Both the position numbers and the translations under genes were made by a program. A stretch of 64,000 bases of DNA from the NCBI GenBank assembly GCA_910585595.1, contig CAJUET010000005.1, positions 62,001 through 126,000 of the forward strand. Reading direction: 5' to 3'. Each line of letters starts with the position of its first letter. Position 1 is the stretch's first letter. The notes under the pieces were generated by a model. It worked only from the letters and a program-made list of their open reading frames with translations, made no database searches and was not told the DNA's origin. This document shows positions 56,326 through 63,803 of the stretch, piece by piece. The DNA comes from an uncultured Christensenella sp. (GTDB taxonomy: Bacteria > Bacillota > Clostridia > Christensenellales > Borkfalkiaceae).

Positions 56326-58227
56326 ATGGCAGACGTTACATTGACACATATTTATAAAGTGTATCCGAACGGAACGAAGGCGGTAAAAGACTTCAATATG
56401 CAAATACAGGATAAGGAGTTTATCGTATTCGTGGGACCGTCCGGTTGCGGAAAATCCACTACGCTCCGCATGATTGCGGGGCTTGAAGATATTTCGGCAG
56501 GGGAACTGAAAATAGGCGATTTGATCGTAAATGATATGGAGCCGAAAGACAGGGATATTGCAATGGTGTTTCAGAACTACGCGCTCTATCCGCACATGAC
56601 CGTTTATGAAAATATCGCCTTCGGGTTACGGCTTCGTAAACTTCCGAAAGATGAAATCCATAGAAAAGTGGTCGAAGCGGCGAATATCCTCGGTATTACC
56701 GAATATCTCAATAAAAAGCCGAAGGAAATGTCCGGCGGACAAAGACAGCGCGTTGCGCTCGGACGCGCGATCGTACGCGAACCCAAAGTGATGCTTCTGG
56801 ACGAACCGTTGTCTAATCTGGACGCAAAACTCAGGACGCAGATGAGAGCGGAAATCGGCAAACTGCACAGTAAACTTCAAACGACGTTTATTTACGTTAC
56901 GCACGACCAGGTGGAGGCAATGACCATGGGAACGCGGATCGTTGTTATGAAAGACGGACTCGTGCAGCAGATCGATACCCCTAAAAATCTGTACAATTAT
57001 CCGGGCAATAAATTCGTTGCAGGCTTTATCGGAACGCCGCAGATGAATTTCTTCGAGGGAACGCTTTTGAAAAAAGGCGATGACGTACAGATCAAATTCG
57101 AGTATACGGACGCGGAGATCACCGTACCTTATTCCATGCTTTATAAGGCAAAACCCTCTTACCTCGACGGTAATTCCGTCGTATATATTGGGCTTCGTCC
57201 CGAGGATATATCACTTGCGAGCGACGATGTCAAGAATAATAAGGCGGTTGTAAAAGTAGTTGTTTCTCATAAGGAAGACCTCGGCAGCGAAACGCTTGTT
57301 TACGGAGACATCAATCCGAACGGCGACGGGTATGTGGAAAGTTCGACGAGGATCATTATTAAGGATAACAGCGGACGGGAATTGAAAGCCGGAGACGTCG
57401 TGGAGGCGGCATTGAATATCAACCGCGTGCACTTGTTCGATAAAAAAACGGAGGAATCCGTGTTGCCGCGCGTTCCGGAATATAACTATCTCGACTGCGA
57501 GATCAGTAAAGGGAAAATAAAATTCCTCGGTGCCGAGATCCGGTTGCCCGCATCGGTTAATACGGAAGATCTGAAAGGCGAACTGCTTTTGCCCACTGAC
57601 GCCGTCACGCTGAACGGAGAGCTGCAAGCGGAGGTCGTTTCCTGCGAAGAGATCAACGGAGTTTATCTTCTGTCCTTGACGCTCGGCGGAAAGCGGTTGT
57701 ATGCCGTTTTGTCTGAACCCGTGGATGCGAAAACGGTGGGCGTGGGGATCGATTTCAAAAAAATAACGGTCACGGCGGACGGCGAAAATAAAATTTTGCC
57801 CTTGCCTGAGGTCAACGCATTCCCTTGTAAATTTATTAAGAAGAAAATTTGTGAAAGGGTTGAAGTCAACGGAAAGGCGAAAAAGAAGAAGAGCGTGCAG
57901 TTCGGGTTGACGGTTGCAGGCGCATTTTTTGGAGTCGCGGATGAAACGGCGCAGAAAATATTTACCGCGCTCGGGATCAAGAATGCGTATGCCGCAAATC
58001 TGAGATTGGAGTGCGGTATCGATAAGATCGCGGTAGCCGAGAGCGGAATTGCGGCGGAAGCGGTGCAAACGCTTGATTACGGCACGGAAAAATACTTAAA
58101 ATGTAAAGTCGGAGACAGTTTCATCTATGTAAAAACGGAGGCGGAATGCACTGGCAATATTTGCTTGCTGCCTGATTTTGAGCACGTCGGAATTGTGGAA
58201 ATCGAGAGGGAGATCAAAATTATTTAA
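56326..58227 (+). CDS. MsmX/UgpC-like ABC ATPase with long C-terminal extension
   Basis: 633 residues where this family has about 370. The ATPase (about 1-235) is complete: Walker A GPSGCGKSTTLRM, Q-loop VFQNYALYPHMTV, signature MSGGQRQRVALGRAI, Walker B VMLLDEPLSNLD and switch YVTHDQ. TOBE-type regulatory folds follow (VVYIGLRPEDISL, DLGSETLVYGDIN, VHLFDKKT) to about 375. From there to 633 is an extra region: YLDCEISKGKIKFLGAEIRLP, LLLPTDAVTLNGELQAEVV, YLLSLTLGGKRLYAV, which looks like a further TOBE-like copy, then KKKSVQFGLTVAGAFFGV and YLKCKVGDSFIYVKTEAE. Gene order assigns it to MalFG. The extension may add a regulatory input, not known. Confidence 0.9.
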   Translation: MADVTLTHIYKVYPNGTKAVKDFNMQIQDKEFIVFVGPSGCGKSTTLRMIAGLEDISAGELKIGDLIVNDMEPKDRDIAMVFQNYALYPHMTVYENIAFGLRLRKLPKDEIHRKVVEAANILGITEYLNKKPKEMSGGQRQRVALGRAIVREPKVMLLDEPLSNLDAKLRTQMRAEIGKLHSKLQTTFIYVTHDQVEAMTMGTRIVVMKDGLVQQIDTPKNLYNYPGNKFVAGFIGTPQMNFFEGTLLKKGDDVQIKFEYTDAEITVPYSMLYKAKPSYLDGNSVVYIGLRPEDISLASDDVKNNKAVVKVVVSHKEDLGSETLVYGDINPNGDGYVESSTRIIIKDNSGRELKAGDVVEAALNINRVHLFDKKTEESVLPRVPEYNYLDCEISKGKIKFLGAEIRLPASVNTEDLKGELLLPTDAVTLNGELQAEVVSCEEINGVYLLSLTLGGKRLYAVLSEPVDAKTVGVGIDFKKITVTADGENKILPLPEVNAFPCKFIKKKICERVEVNGKAKKKKSVQFGLTVAGAFFGVADETAQKIFTALGIKNAYAANLRLECGIDKIAVAESGIAAEAVQTLDYGTEKYLKCKVGDSFIYVKTEAECTGNICLLPDFEHVGIVEIEREIKII

Positions 58228-58230
58228 GTT

Positions 58231-60480
58231 ATGGAAACAACGGAGTTTATTAAACAACTGAAAGAATTGAAAACGGAAGGGAAAACCACGCAAGAGTTAT
58301 ATAACGAGATATCATCGCTTGCTATGATTTTCGGTTTGCGCAAGGAGCAAAGACCCGTCGTAAAAAACGCTTATTATCTTTCGATGGAATTTTTGATAGG
58401 ACGCAGTTTTTTCAATAACCTCATGGAACTCGGCGTTCTGGATGAAACAAGAAATATCCTTGCACAGAAGGGAATTGATATCAACATATTCGAGGAGATC
58501 GAGGATGCGGCGCTCGGAAACGGCGGTTTGGGCAGGCTTGCGGCGTGTTTTCTTGATTCTGCGGCGGGACTTGGACTTCCGTTGCAGGGCTACGGCATCA
58601 GATATCGGTACGGGCTTTTTAAACAGGCAATCGAGAACGGCTTCCAAGTGGAACTTCCGGACGATTGGCAACGGTTTGGCGATCCTTGGAGCATCAGAAG
58701 GGAAAACGAGAAACGCACGGTTCGGTTTGCAGATATGACGGTTACGGCAGTGCCTTACGATATGCCCGTATTTGGCAAGCGCATTAATGTTTTGCGGCTG
58801 TGGCAGGCGGAAGGTGATGAAGAAGCGCAAAAAATAAGCGAATATCTCTATCCCGCAGACGATACGGAAGAGGGGAAACTGTTAAGGCTTCGGCAGGAGT
58901 ATTTCTTCTCTGCGGCGGCGGTAGGGGAACTGATCGAAAAGCATGTGAAACTTTACGGTAGAAAATTCCATAATTTTGCGGACTTTAACGTAATCCAGCT
59001 CAACGATACGCATCCCGTGTTGGCGATCGCTGAATTTATCAGAATACTGATAGCGGATTATCAGGTAAATTTTTCCGACGCAGTTGAAATTGCAAGAAAA
59101 ACGTTTGCCTACACCAATCATACGATCATGCCGGAGGCTTTGGAGTGCTGGGATGCGGGGCAGGTTAAAAAGATCTTGCCCGATATTTACGCGTTGCTTA
59201 TTAAATTACACTTAAAACAAAAGGCAGATTTCGATAAACTGAACTGTTCGGAAGAGGAAGCGTCGGATATGGCAATATATTCTTCGGACAGATTTTCAAT
59301 GGCAAATCTTGCGGTATATATAGGGAAAACAGTTAACGGCGTAGCAAAACTGCATACCGAAATTTTGAAAGACAGCCTTTTCAGAACGGCGTATCGATAT
59401 TATCCCGGAAAGTTCCAAAATAAGACCAACGGCATTACGCAACGCAGGTGGCTCATGCTTTGCAACCGCGAACTGTCTGAATTGATAGATAACACGATCG
59501 GCAAGGAATGGCGTTCGGATATTTCGCTGCTTTGCGGTTTGAACGGGCATATCCCGGAGATCACGAACGAGTTCGTTCGCGTGAAAGCGGTTAAAAGAAA
59601 GCAGCTTTTTGATTATATAAAAAAGCATGAAGGGATCGATATACCGGAAAATTTTATCGTGTATTCACAGGTCAAGAGATTGCACGAATACAAACGGCAA
59701 CTAATGACGGCTTTTGCGATTCTTGAAATATACAAGGGTTTGAAGGACGGGCTGATCAAAGATTTTCAGCCATCCGTGTTTGTGTTCGGGGCAAAGAGCG
59801 CACCGAGCTATAAACGAGCCAAGGCGATTATCAAGTTTATCAACGAAATTTCGGAGAAACTTAATTCGGATGAACAAACGAACAAATTTTTGAAAGTTGT
59901 GTTTGTACAGAACTATAACGTATCTTACGCAGAAAAAATCGTGGCGGGAACGGACGTATCTTTGCAGGTTTCCACTGCCGGGCTTGAAGCGAGCGGTACG
60001 GGCAATATGAAATTCATGATGAACGGCGCGGTCACTTGCGGAACAATGGACGGCGCGAATATAGAGATCGTTGATCTTGCAGGCAAGGAAAACAACTATA
60101 TCTTCGGCGCAGAAGTCGATGAAATAGAAAAGTTGAAAAACGAAGGGTACGATCCCGCAAAATTGATACGGGAAAATACATTGCATCGCTACGCCGTATC
60201 TGCGTTGACGGACGGTACTTTTTCGGACGGCGGAACGGGTTGCTTCAAGGATCTATACGATGCATTGCTTGTCGGAGCGTCATGGCATAAACCCGATCAT
60301 TATTTTGTATTGCACGATTTACAGAGTTATGTGGAAGCGTTGCTCAAAATCAATACAGACTACAAGGATCAAAAAGCGTTTGCAACAAAACAACTGAAAA
60401 ACACGGCGAATTCTGCGTTTTTTTCCTCCGATAGGACGATCAAGGAATATGCAGAAGATATCTGGGATATTACCGACTGA
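58231..60480 (+). CDS. glgP: Glycogen/maltodextrin phosphorylase
   Basis: 749 residues, short for the family (about 800) but with all core elements. It releases glucose 1-phosphate from alpha-1,4-glucans. Motifs seen: AYYLSMEFLIGRSFFNNL, EDAALGNGGLGRLAACFLDS, YGIRYRYGLFKQ, NDTHPVLAIAEFIR, TNHTIMPEALE, FVQNYNVSYAEKIVAGTDVSLQVSTAG and EASGTGNMKFMMNGA, in which K594 binds pyridoxal phosphate. It begins four bases after the ATPase gene. Preference for maltodextrin is inferred from the transport genes before it. Confidence 0.93.
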   Translation: METTEFIKQLKELKTEGKTTQELYNEISSLAMIFGLRKEQRPVVKNAYYLSMEFLIGRSFFNNLMELGVLDETRNILAQKGIDINIFEEIEDAALGNGGLGRLAACFLDSAAGLGLPLQGYGIRYRYGLFKQAIENGFQVELPDDWQRFGDPWSIRRENEKRTVRFADMTVTAVPYDMPVFGKRINVLRLWQAEGDEEAQKISEYLYPADDTEEGKLLRLRQEYFFSAAAVGELIEKHVKLYGRKFHNFADFNVIQLNDTHPVLAIAEFIRILIADYQVNFSDAVEIARKTFAYTNHTIMPEALECWDAGQVKKILPDIYALLIKLHLKQKADFDKLNCSEEEASDMAIYSSDRFSMANLAVYIGKTVNGVAKLHTEILKDSLFRTAYRYYPGKFQNKTNGITQRRWLMLCNRELSELIDNTIGKEWRSDISLLCGLNGHIPEITNEFVRVKAVKRKQLFDYIKKHEGIDIPENFIVYSQVKRLHEYKRQLMTAFAILEIYKGLKDGLIKDFQPSVFVFGAKSAPSYKRAKAIIKFINEISEKLNSDEQTNKFLKVVFVQNYNVSYAEKIVAGTDVSLQVSTAGLEASGTGNMKFMMNGAVTCGTMDGANIEIVDLAGKENNYIFGAEVDEIEKLKNEGYDPAKLIRENTLHRYAVSALTDGTFSDGGTGCFKDLYDALLVGASWHKPDHYFVLHDLQSYVEALLKINTDYKDQKAFATKQLKNTANSAFFSSDRTIKEYAEDIWDITD

Positions 60481-60491
60481 AACGTTGATAC

Positions 60492-60530
60492 AAAAGACTT
60501 CCTCAGCTTGAAACGGTGAGGGAGTCTTTT
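60492..60530 (+). terminator. Terminator after the phosphorylase gene
   Basis: AAAAGACTTCCTCA pairs with TGAGGGAGTCTTTT around 11 bases; it closes the long starch operon. Confidence 0.85.
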
Positions 60531-60552
60531 AATTTAGGGATAAGTAAAACAT

Positions 60553-60603
60553 ATGTCGAGTTACGTGTGGAGTATCGTAACAAGTCATTGCGATAAGGCA
60601 TAA
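60553..60603 (+). pseudogene. Relic of a degV 3' end
   Basis: A 16-codon frame from ATG 60553 ends in SIVTSHCDKA and a stop. Bases 60571-60592 match 44301-44322 inside the intact degV gene at 21 of 22 positions, in the same frame as GSIVTSHCGRN. Nothing upstream resembles the rest of degV, so it is a fragment left by a past duplication or deletion. Confidence 0.5.
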
Positions 60604-60847
60604 AAATATTATAGAAAATAGTGCATTGATTGTCACCGTTATCATAGTGCCGTAGCATGGACACATAGAAAAAGCACAAGGTATTTACCTTGTGCTTTTT
60701 CGCTTAGTTGTATGCGATAAAGCCCACGACACCGTTCACGAAAATGTATTCCGTTTTTAGGTGTTCAAACTTTAACGACATTGGTGGAAAATTGTTGACC
60801 TACATCGAACCGAAGAACTAAAATAGGTAATTATTATCATATCAAGT
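60604..60847. other. Intergenic stretch with bidirectional terminator
   Basis: Holds a long stem at 60668-60701 (AAAAAGCACAAGGTA with TACCTTGTGCTTTTT, two-base loop) that can stop transcripts from both sides. A 25-codon reverse-strand frame at 60781-60704 (ending VNGVVGFIAYN) has no clear ribosome-binding site and may be a relic. Nothing else is recognised. Confidence 0.7.
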
Positions 60848-61942
60848 TTAATTTGCAATTTCAATATTCTCTGCTTTGCGGCTTTTAATTGATTTTATCA
60901 GCCCTTTGAGCAGCATAACAATGAGATTAAAAATAACGGCTGAAACAATAGATACCGCAAAAACAATTGCATAAATAGCCCATATTTTAAGACCGCCGAC
61001 ATATTCCAACAGAGTTATTATTACGGGGTGAAACAAATATATTGCTAACGATAAACTGCCGAGATAACCGAACGCTTTATTTACCTTTGAATTTGTAACA
61101 GCTACGCCCTTGCCTGCAAACGTAATCGAGATTGCAACAAATATACATACTACGGCGACAACCATACAAACGGGCTCTAAACTTTTACTTATAGGAATAA
61201 AACCGAGTATAATAGGCGCACAATAACAAATCATTTCGACAACTTTCAAAGTAACCGACGGCGCAGTTTTTAAGTCTTTTTTTGCTATTACGGTAGAAAG
61301 ATAATAAGCAAACATACCTACACACATTTCGCCCCAAGCTCTTAAATCATAGACAAAAGTAGTTGTAAACGCCCAATTCGTACAAAGTCCATAAATAACT
61401 GCTATAACACCTAAAACGCCAAGCAAAATCGGAATTGCTAAAATTCCTTTCTTGATTTTCTTTCTTAACAGCAATGCAATGGGTACTATAAACAGCATAC
61501 ATAATAGCATTGACGATAAATACCATTCGGGAACGATGAGCGCGCTTGCATAGGCTTCCGTCCATACGCCGACCATCTGAACTAAAAATATACTCGGCAA
61601 GCCGTTCAGAATTATATTGCCCGAATTAGCTAAATTACAAGCCAATATTACTACAATGACCGCTATAATAGCCGTTAAATGCGTGGGCAAAATTCCTTTA
61701 ATCTTATTACCCATAAAACGACAACTTTCAAGCGCAGGGTTATAATTTTCCTTTGCGCTAATTTTTTCAATAGACCTTGCAAGAAAATAACCGGAAATCA
61801 GAAAGAAGAACTCAACGGCAAGTGCGCCGTTCTCAAAAAAATTTATGCCGTCGCCTAAAAACGTCATTTGAATATGATAGCCGACAACTAAAATACTGAA
61901 TAAAAATCTCGCCAATTCAACTAAATTATTTCTTTTAGTCAT
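60848..61942 (-). CDS. Acyltransferase-3 family membrane protein
   Basis: 364 residues of the acyltransferase_3 (OafA/NolL) family: integral membrane enzymes that O-acylate surface sugars. The N-terminus RNNLVELARFLFSILVVGYHIQ carries the family's R and H (the latter needed for catalysis), followed by GALAVEFFFLISGYFLARS with the family phenylalanine-rich motif. About ten membrane helices can be counted, at roughly 8-28, 40-60, 92-112, 132-160, 168-190, 210-228, 240-258, 262-282, 295-318 and 325-348. The A/T-rich codons differ from core genes. GGAGG lies five bases before the ATG, directly behind an intrinsic terminator and a structured leader. Target sugar unknown. Confidence 0.9.
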   Translation of the reverse strand: MTKRNNLVELARFLFSILVVGYHIQMTFLGDGINFFENGALAVEFFFLISGYFLARSIEKISAKENYNPALESCRFMGNKIKGILPTHLTAIIAVIVVILACNLANSGNIILNGLPSIFLVQMVGVWTEAYASALIVPEWYLSSMLLCMLFIVPIALLLRKKIKKGILAIPILLGVLGVIAVIYGLCTNWAFTTTFVYDLRAWGEMCVGMFAYYLSTVIAKKDLKTAPSVTLKVVEMICYCAPIILGFIPISKSLEPVCMVVAVVCIFVAISITFAGKGVAVTNSKVNKAFGYLGSLSLAIYLFHPVIITLLEYVGGLKIWAIYAIVFAVSIVSAVIFNLIVMLLKGLIKSIKSRKAENIEIAN

Positions 61943-61954
61943 TTAAACCTCCGT

Positions 61955-61998
61955 AAAAAAAGTGCGCCCATAGAGAGCGCACGAAAAACGCACCTCTC
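61955..61998 (-). terminator. Intrinsic terminator directly before the acyltransferase ribosome-binding site
   Basis: On the reverse strand GTGCGC (61982-61977), nine-base loop, GCGCAC (61967-61962) and seven T (61961-61955), ending three bases before GGAGG (61952-61948). GAGAG (61998-61994) and CTCTC (61977-61973) can pair instead and break the terminator stem, an antiterminator-like alternative. Confidence 0.75.
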
Positions 61999-62004
61999 AA
62001 TGTT

Positions 62005-62089
62005 GCTATACATTTTCCTCAAACAAAGGCGAGAGAATACATTTTTACCAAAAGTATTCCCCTTGTTTGAGGCTATGAAAATGTATAGC
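62005..62089 (-). ncRNA. Candidate structured leader RNA element (nested palindrome)
   Basis: Three nested arms: GCTATACATTTTC (62005-62017) with GAAAATGTATAGC (62077-62089); CTCAAACAA (62018-62026) with TTGTTTGAG (62063-62071); GAATAC (62035-62040) with GTATTC (62054-62059). The outer arm begins at the predicted +1 of a reverse-strand promoter and the terminator before the acyltransferase follows. A mobile-element end or replication palindrome remains possible. Confidence 0.55.
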
Positions 62090-62095
62090 GTGAAC

Positions 62096-62124
62096 AGTAT
62101 ATCAAAAATTTATAAAAAAGTAAA
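62096..62124 (-). promoter_or_regulatory. Promoter of the acyltransferase leader
   Basis: On the reverse strand TTTACT (62124-62119), 17-bp spacer, TATACT (62101-62096). +1 is predicted at about 62089, the first base of the palindrome. Confidence 0.65.
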
Positions 62125-62145
62125 CAGTTAAAGTAAAAAATTCTA

Positions 62146-62172
62146 AAATTTACCAAATTTACCAAATTTACC
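62146..62172 (+). repeat. Three tandem copies of AAATTTACC
   Basis: Perfect 9-bp direct repeats at 62146-62154, 62155-62163 and 62164-62172, with a partial fourth unit (AAAT) after them. They lie between the recombinase gene and the acyltransferase promoter. Confidence 0.85.
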
Positions 62173-62219
62173 AAATGGCAGATAGGCGAGAGCTTATCTT
62201 GACAAATTCTTCTCAGAAC

Positions 62220-63803
62220 TCATATGCAGCAAAAAAGACAGGTAATTTTACCTGTCTTTTTTGCTGGTGGAGTAAGGGTGTTAGAGTTTGAACACGCTTT
62301 CAACCTTTCCACAACCTCGTTTGTTTCGTCAAGTCTTATCTTTTCTATGCTTTTGTCAACGCCTAAATTCAGATAGCCGACAGTCTTTATTCTCTCGTCG
62401 TCATAAATATACACCGCGAAAACAAGGTTGTCAATGATTTTCCGCTGATAGTCCTTGTCTGCTGGGTTGCCTTTCAGTAGGTCGGCAATAAACAGCAAAA
62501 TGTCTTTTGCGGTAACTTTGCGCCCGCGCTCTAACAGTATTTGCGCCTTGCTCTTTTGTAGGTCGGCAAGCATAATTTCATAGTCTGACATTTTCTTTTC
62601 AATGCCCGCCCGTAACAGCGGGCTTTTCGCCTCTATAAAAGCGTTTGTCAATTCCTCGACTTGTGCTTGCGCTTGGGCTATGCGCGTTTCAATGCTTTTC
62701 AGTCCGTCGTCGCCCGTGCGCCGTTCATAGTATGCTATTGTGTCGTTCGTGGCTTTCTCGGCGTTTTTCTTGTCGCTCAAAAAGTCATAAACTTGTTGCG
62801 TAACGCGCTTTTCTAAATCGTCCTTGCCCTCGCGTGATTTGTCGCAGTTGCCTTTCTTGCGTTTTTTGCAAGCGTAATAATAATGCTTTTTGCCGTTTCT
62901 GCTCGTGCCGCCGTCCGACACCATAGGCGTACCGCAACGCCCGCAATACAATTTCCCCGTGAGTAAATACGGCTCTACCGCCGAATTTGCGCCCGCTAAA
63001 TGCTTGTTCTCGGCTAAACGCTCTTGCACCTTTGCAAAAGTCAATTTGTCGATTATAGCGGGGTATGTCTTTGTGCATAGCCTTTCGCCAAAATAATACT
63101 CGCCCGTGTATTTTGCGTTTGTTAGCCATTTTTCAAAACTGCGGAATTTGAACGGCTGTCCTTTAATGCGCTTGCCTTGTGCGTTGAGCGCGTCGGCAAT
63201 AACTTTTTTGTCCGTGCCTTTCGCGTACTCGTTGAAAATGTAGCGAACGATTTCCGCTTGCTCCTCGTCAATGGCAACTTTATGTATCGTGCCTTTTTTG
63301 CCCTTGCGGTCTGTGTCAATGAGTTTGTAGCCGAACAGCACGCGCGAACCCGTAAATGTGCCGTTTTCTACGCAAGTGTCAAGCCCGTTTTTAATGCGCT
63401 TTGACAGTCGCTTGCTGTATTTCTCGTCGTTCCACTCCAAAAACATTTCGTAGAACTCGCCGCCTTCGTCGTCGCTGATGGGCTGTGTTGCCGATACAAC
63501 TTTAATGCCATAATCGCGTTTTAGCATTTCCTTGTATAGAATACTGTCGTGCCTATTGCGGGCAAACCTATCAAACATATACACGATTATGTATTGAAAC
63601 TGTCCGCTGGCGGCGTCCTTAATCATTTTTTGAAACGCTGGGCGGCTGTCGTTCGTTCCCGTCCTTGCCTTTTCGGGGTAAACTGTCAAAACATTGTAGC
63701 CTTGACTTTCTGCATATTCGCGGCAAATGCGAACTTGCCCCTCGATAGTCATTTCGTTTTGCCCGTGTGAACTGAAACGTGCATAAATAACTGCGTTTTC
63801 CAT
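62220..63803 (-). CDS. Large serine recombinase
   Basis: 527 residues, a site-specific recombinase of the TndX/TnpX or phage-integrase type that moves or integrates DNA. The catalytic domain shows VIYARFSSHGQNEMTIEGQ with nucleophile Ser 11 and YMFDRFARNRHD. A Recombinase domain follows at about 155-265 (GYKLIDTD, DEEQAEIVRYIFNEYA), then a zinc ribbon at about 285-335 (CGRCGTPM ... YYYACKKRKKGNCDKS), a coiled coil at about 365-430 and a C-terminal domain. AAAGGAGCAG precedes the ATG. The last codons contain a terminator hairpin. The cargo and the far end of the element lie outside the window or are lost. Confidence 0.95.
   Translation of the reverse strand: MENAVIYARFSSHGQNEMTIEGQVRICREYAESQGYNVLTVYPEKARTGTNDSRPAFQKMIKDAASGQFQYIIVYMFDRFARNRHDSILYKEMLKRDYGIKVVSATQPISDDEGGEFYEMFLEWNDEKYSKRLSKRIKNGLDTCVENGTFTGSRVLFGYKLIDTDRKGKKGTIHKVAIDEEQAEIVRYIFNEYAKGTDKKVIADALNAQGKRIKGQPFKFRSFEKWLTNAKYTGEYYFGERLCTKTYPAIIDKLTFAKVQERLAENKHLAGANSAVEPYLLTGKLYCGRCGTPMVSDGGTSRNGKKHYYYACKKRKKGNCDKSREGKDDLEKRVTQQVYDFLSDKKNAEKATNDTIAYYERRTGDDGLKSIETRIAQAQAQVEELTNAFIEAKSPLLRAGIEKKMSDYEIMLADLQKSKAQILLERGRKVTAKDILLFIADLLKGNPADKDYQRKIIDNLVFAVYIYDDERIKTVGYLNLGVDKSIEKIRLDETNEVVERLKACSNSNTLTPPAKKTGKITCLFCCI
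62231..62261. terminator. Terminator stem inside the 3' end of the recombinase gene
   Basis: AAAAAAGACAGGTAA pairs with TTACCTGTCTTTTTT around one base. It overlaps the last 13 codons of the recombinase ORF, with the stop codon just outside the stem. Confidence 0.85.

Noticed and set aside
62005..62089. Invertible promoter switched by the serine recombinase
   Set aside because: The promoter lies outside the inverted repeats, and inversion of the interior would not reorient any gene or promoter.
62005..62172. CRISPR array
   Set aside because: The palindrome occurs once and the AAATTTACC units are adjacent without spacers; no cas genes occur in the window.
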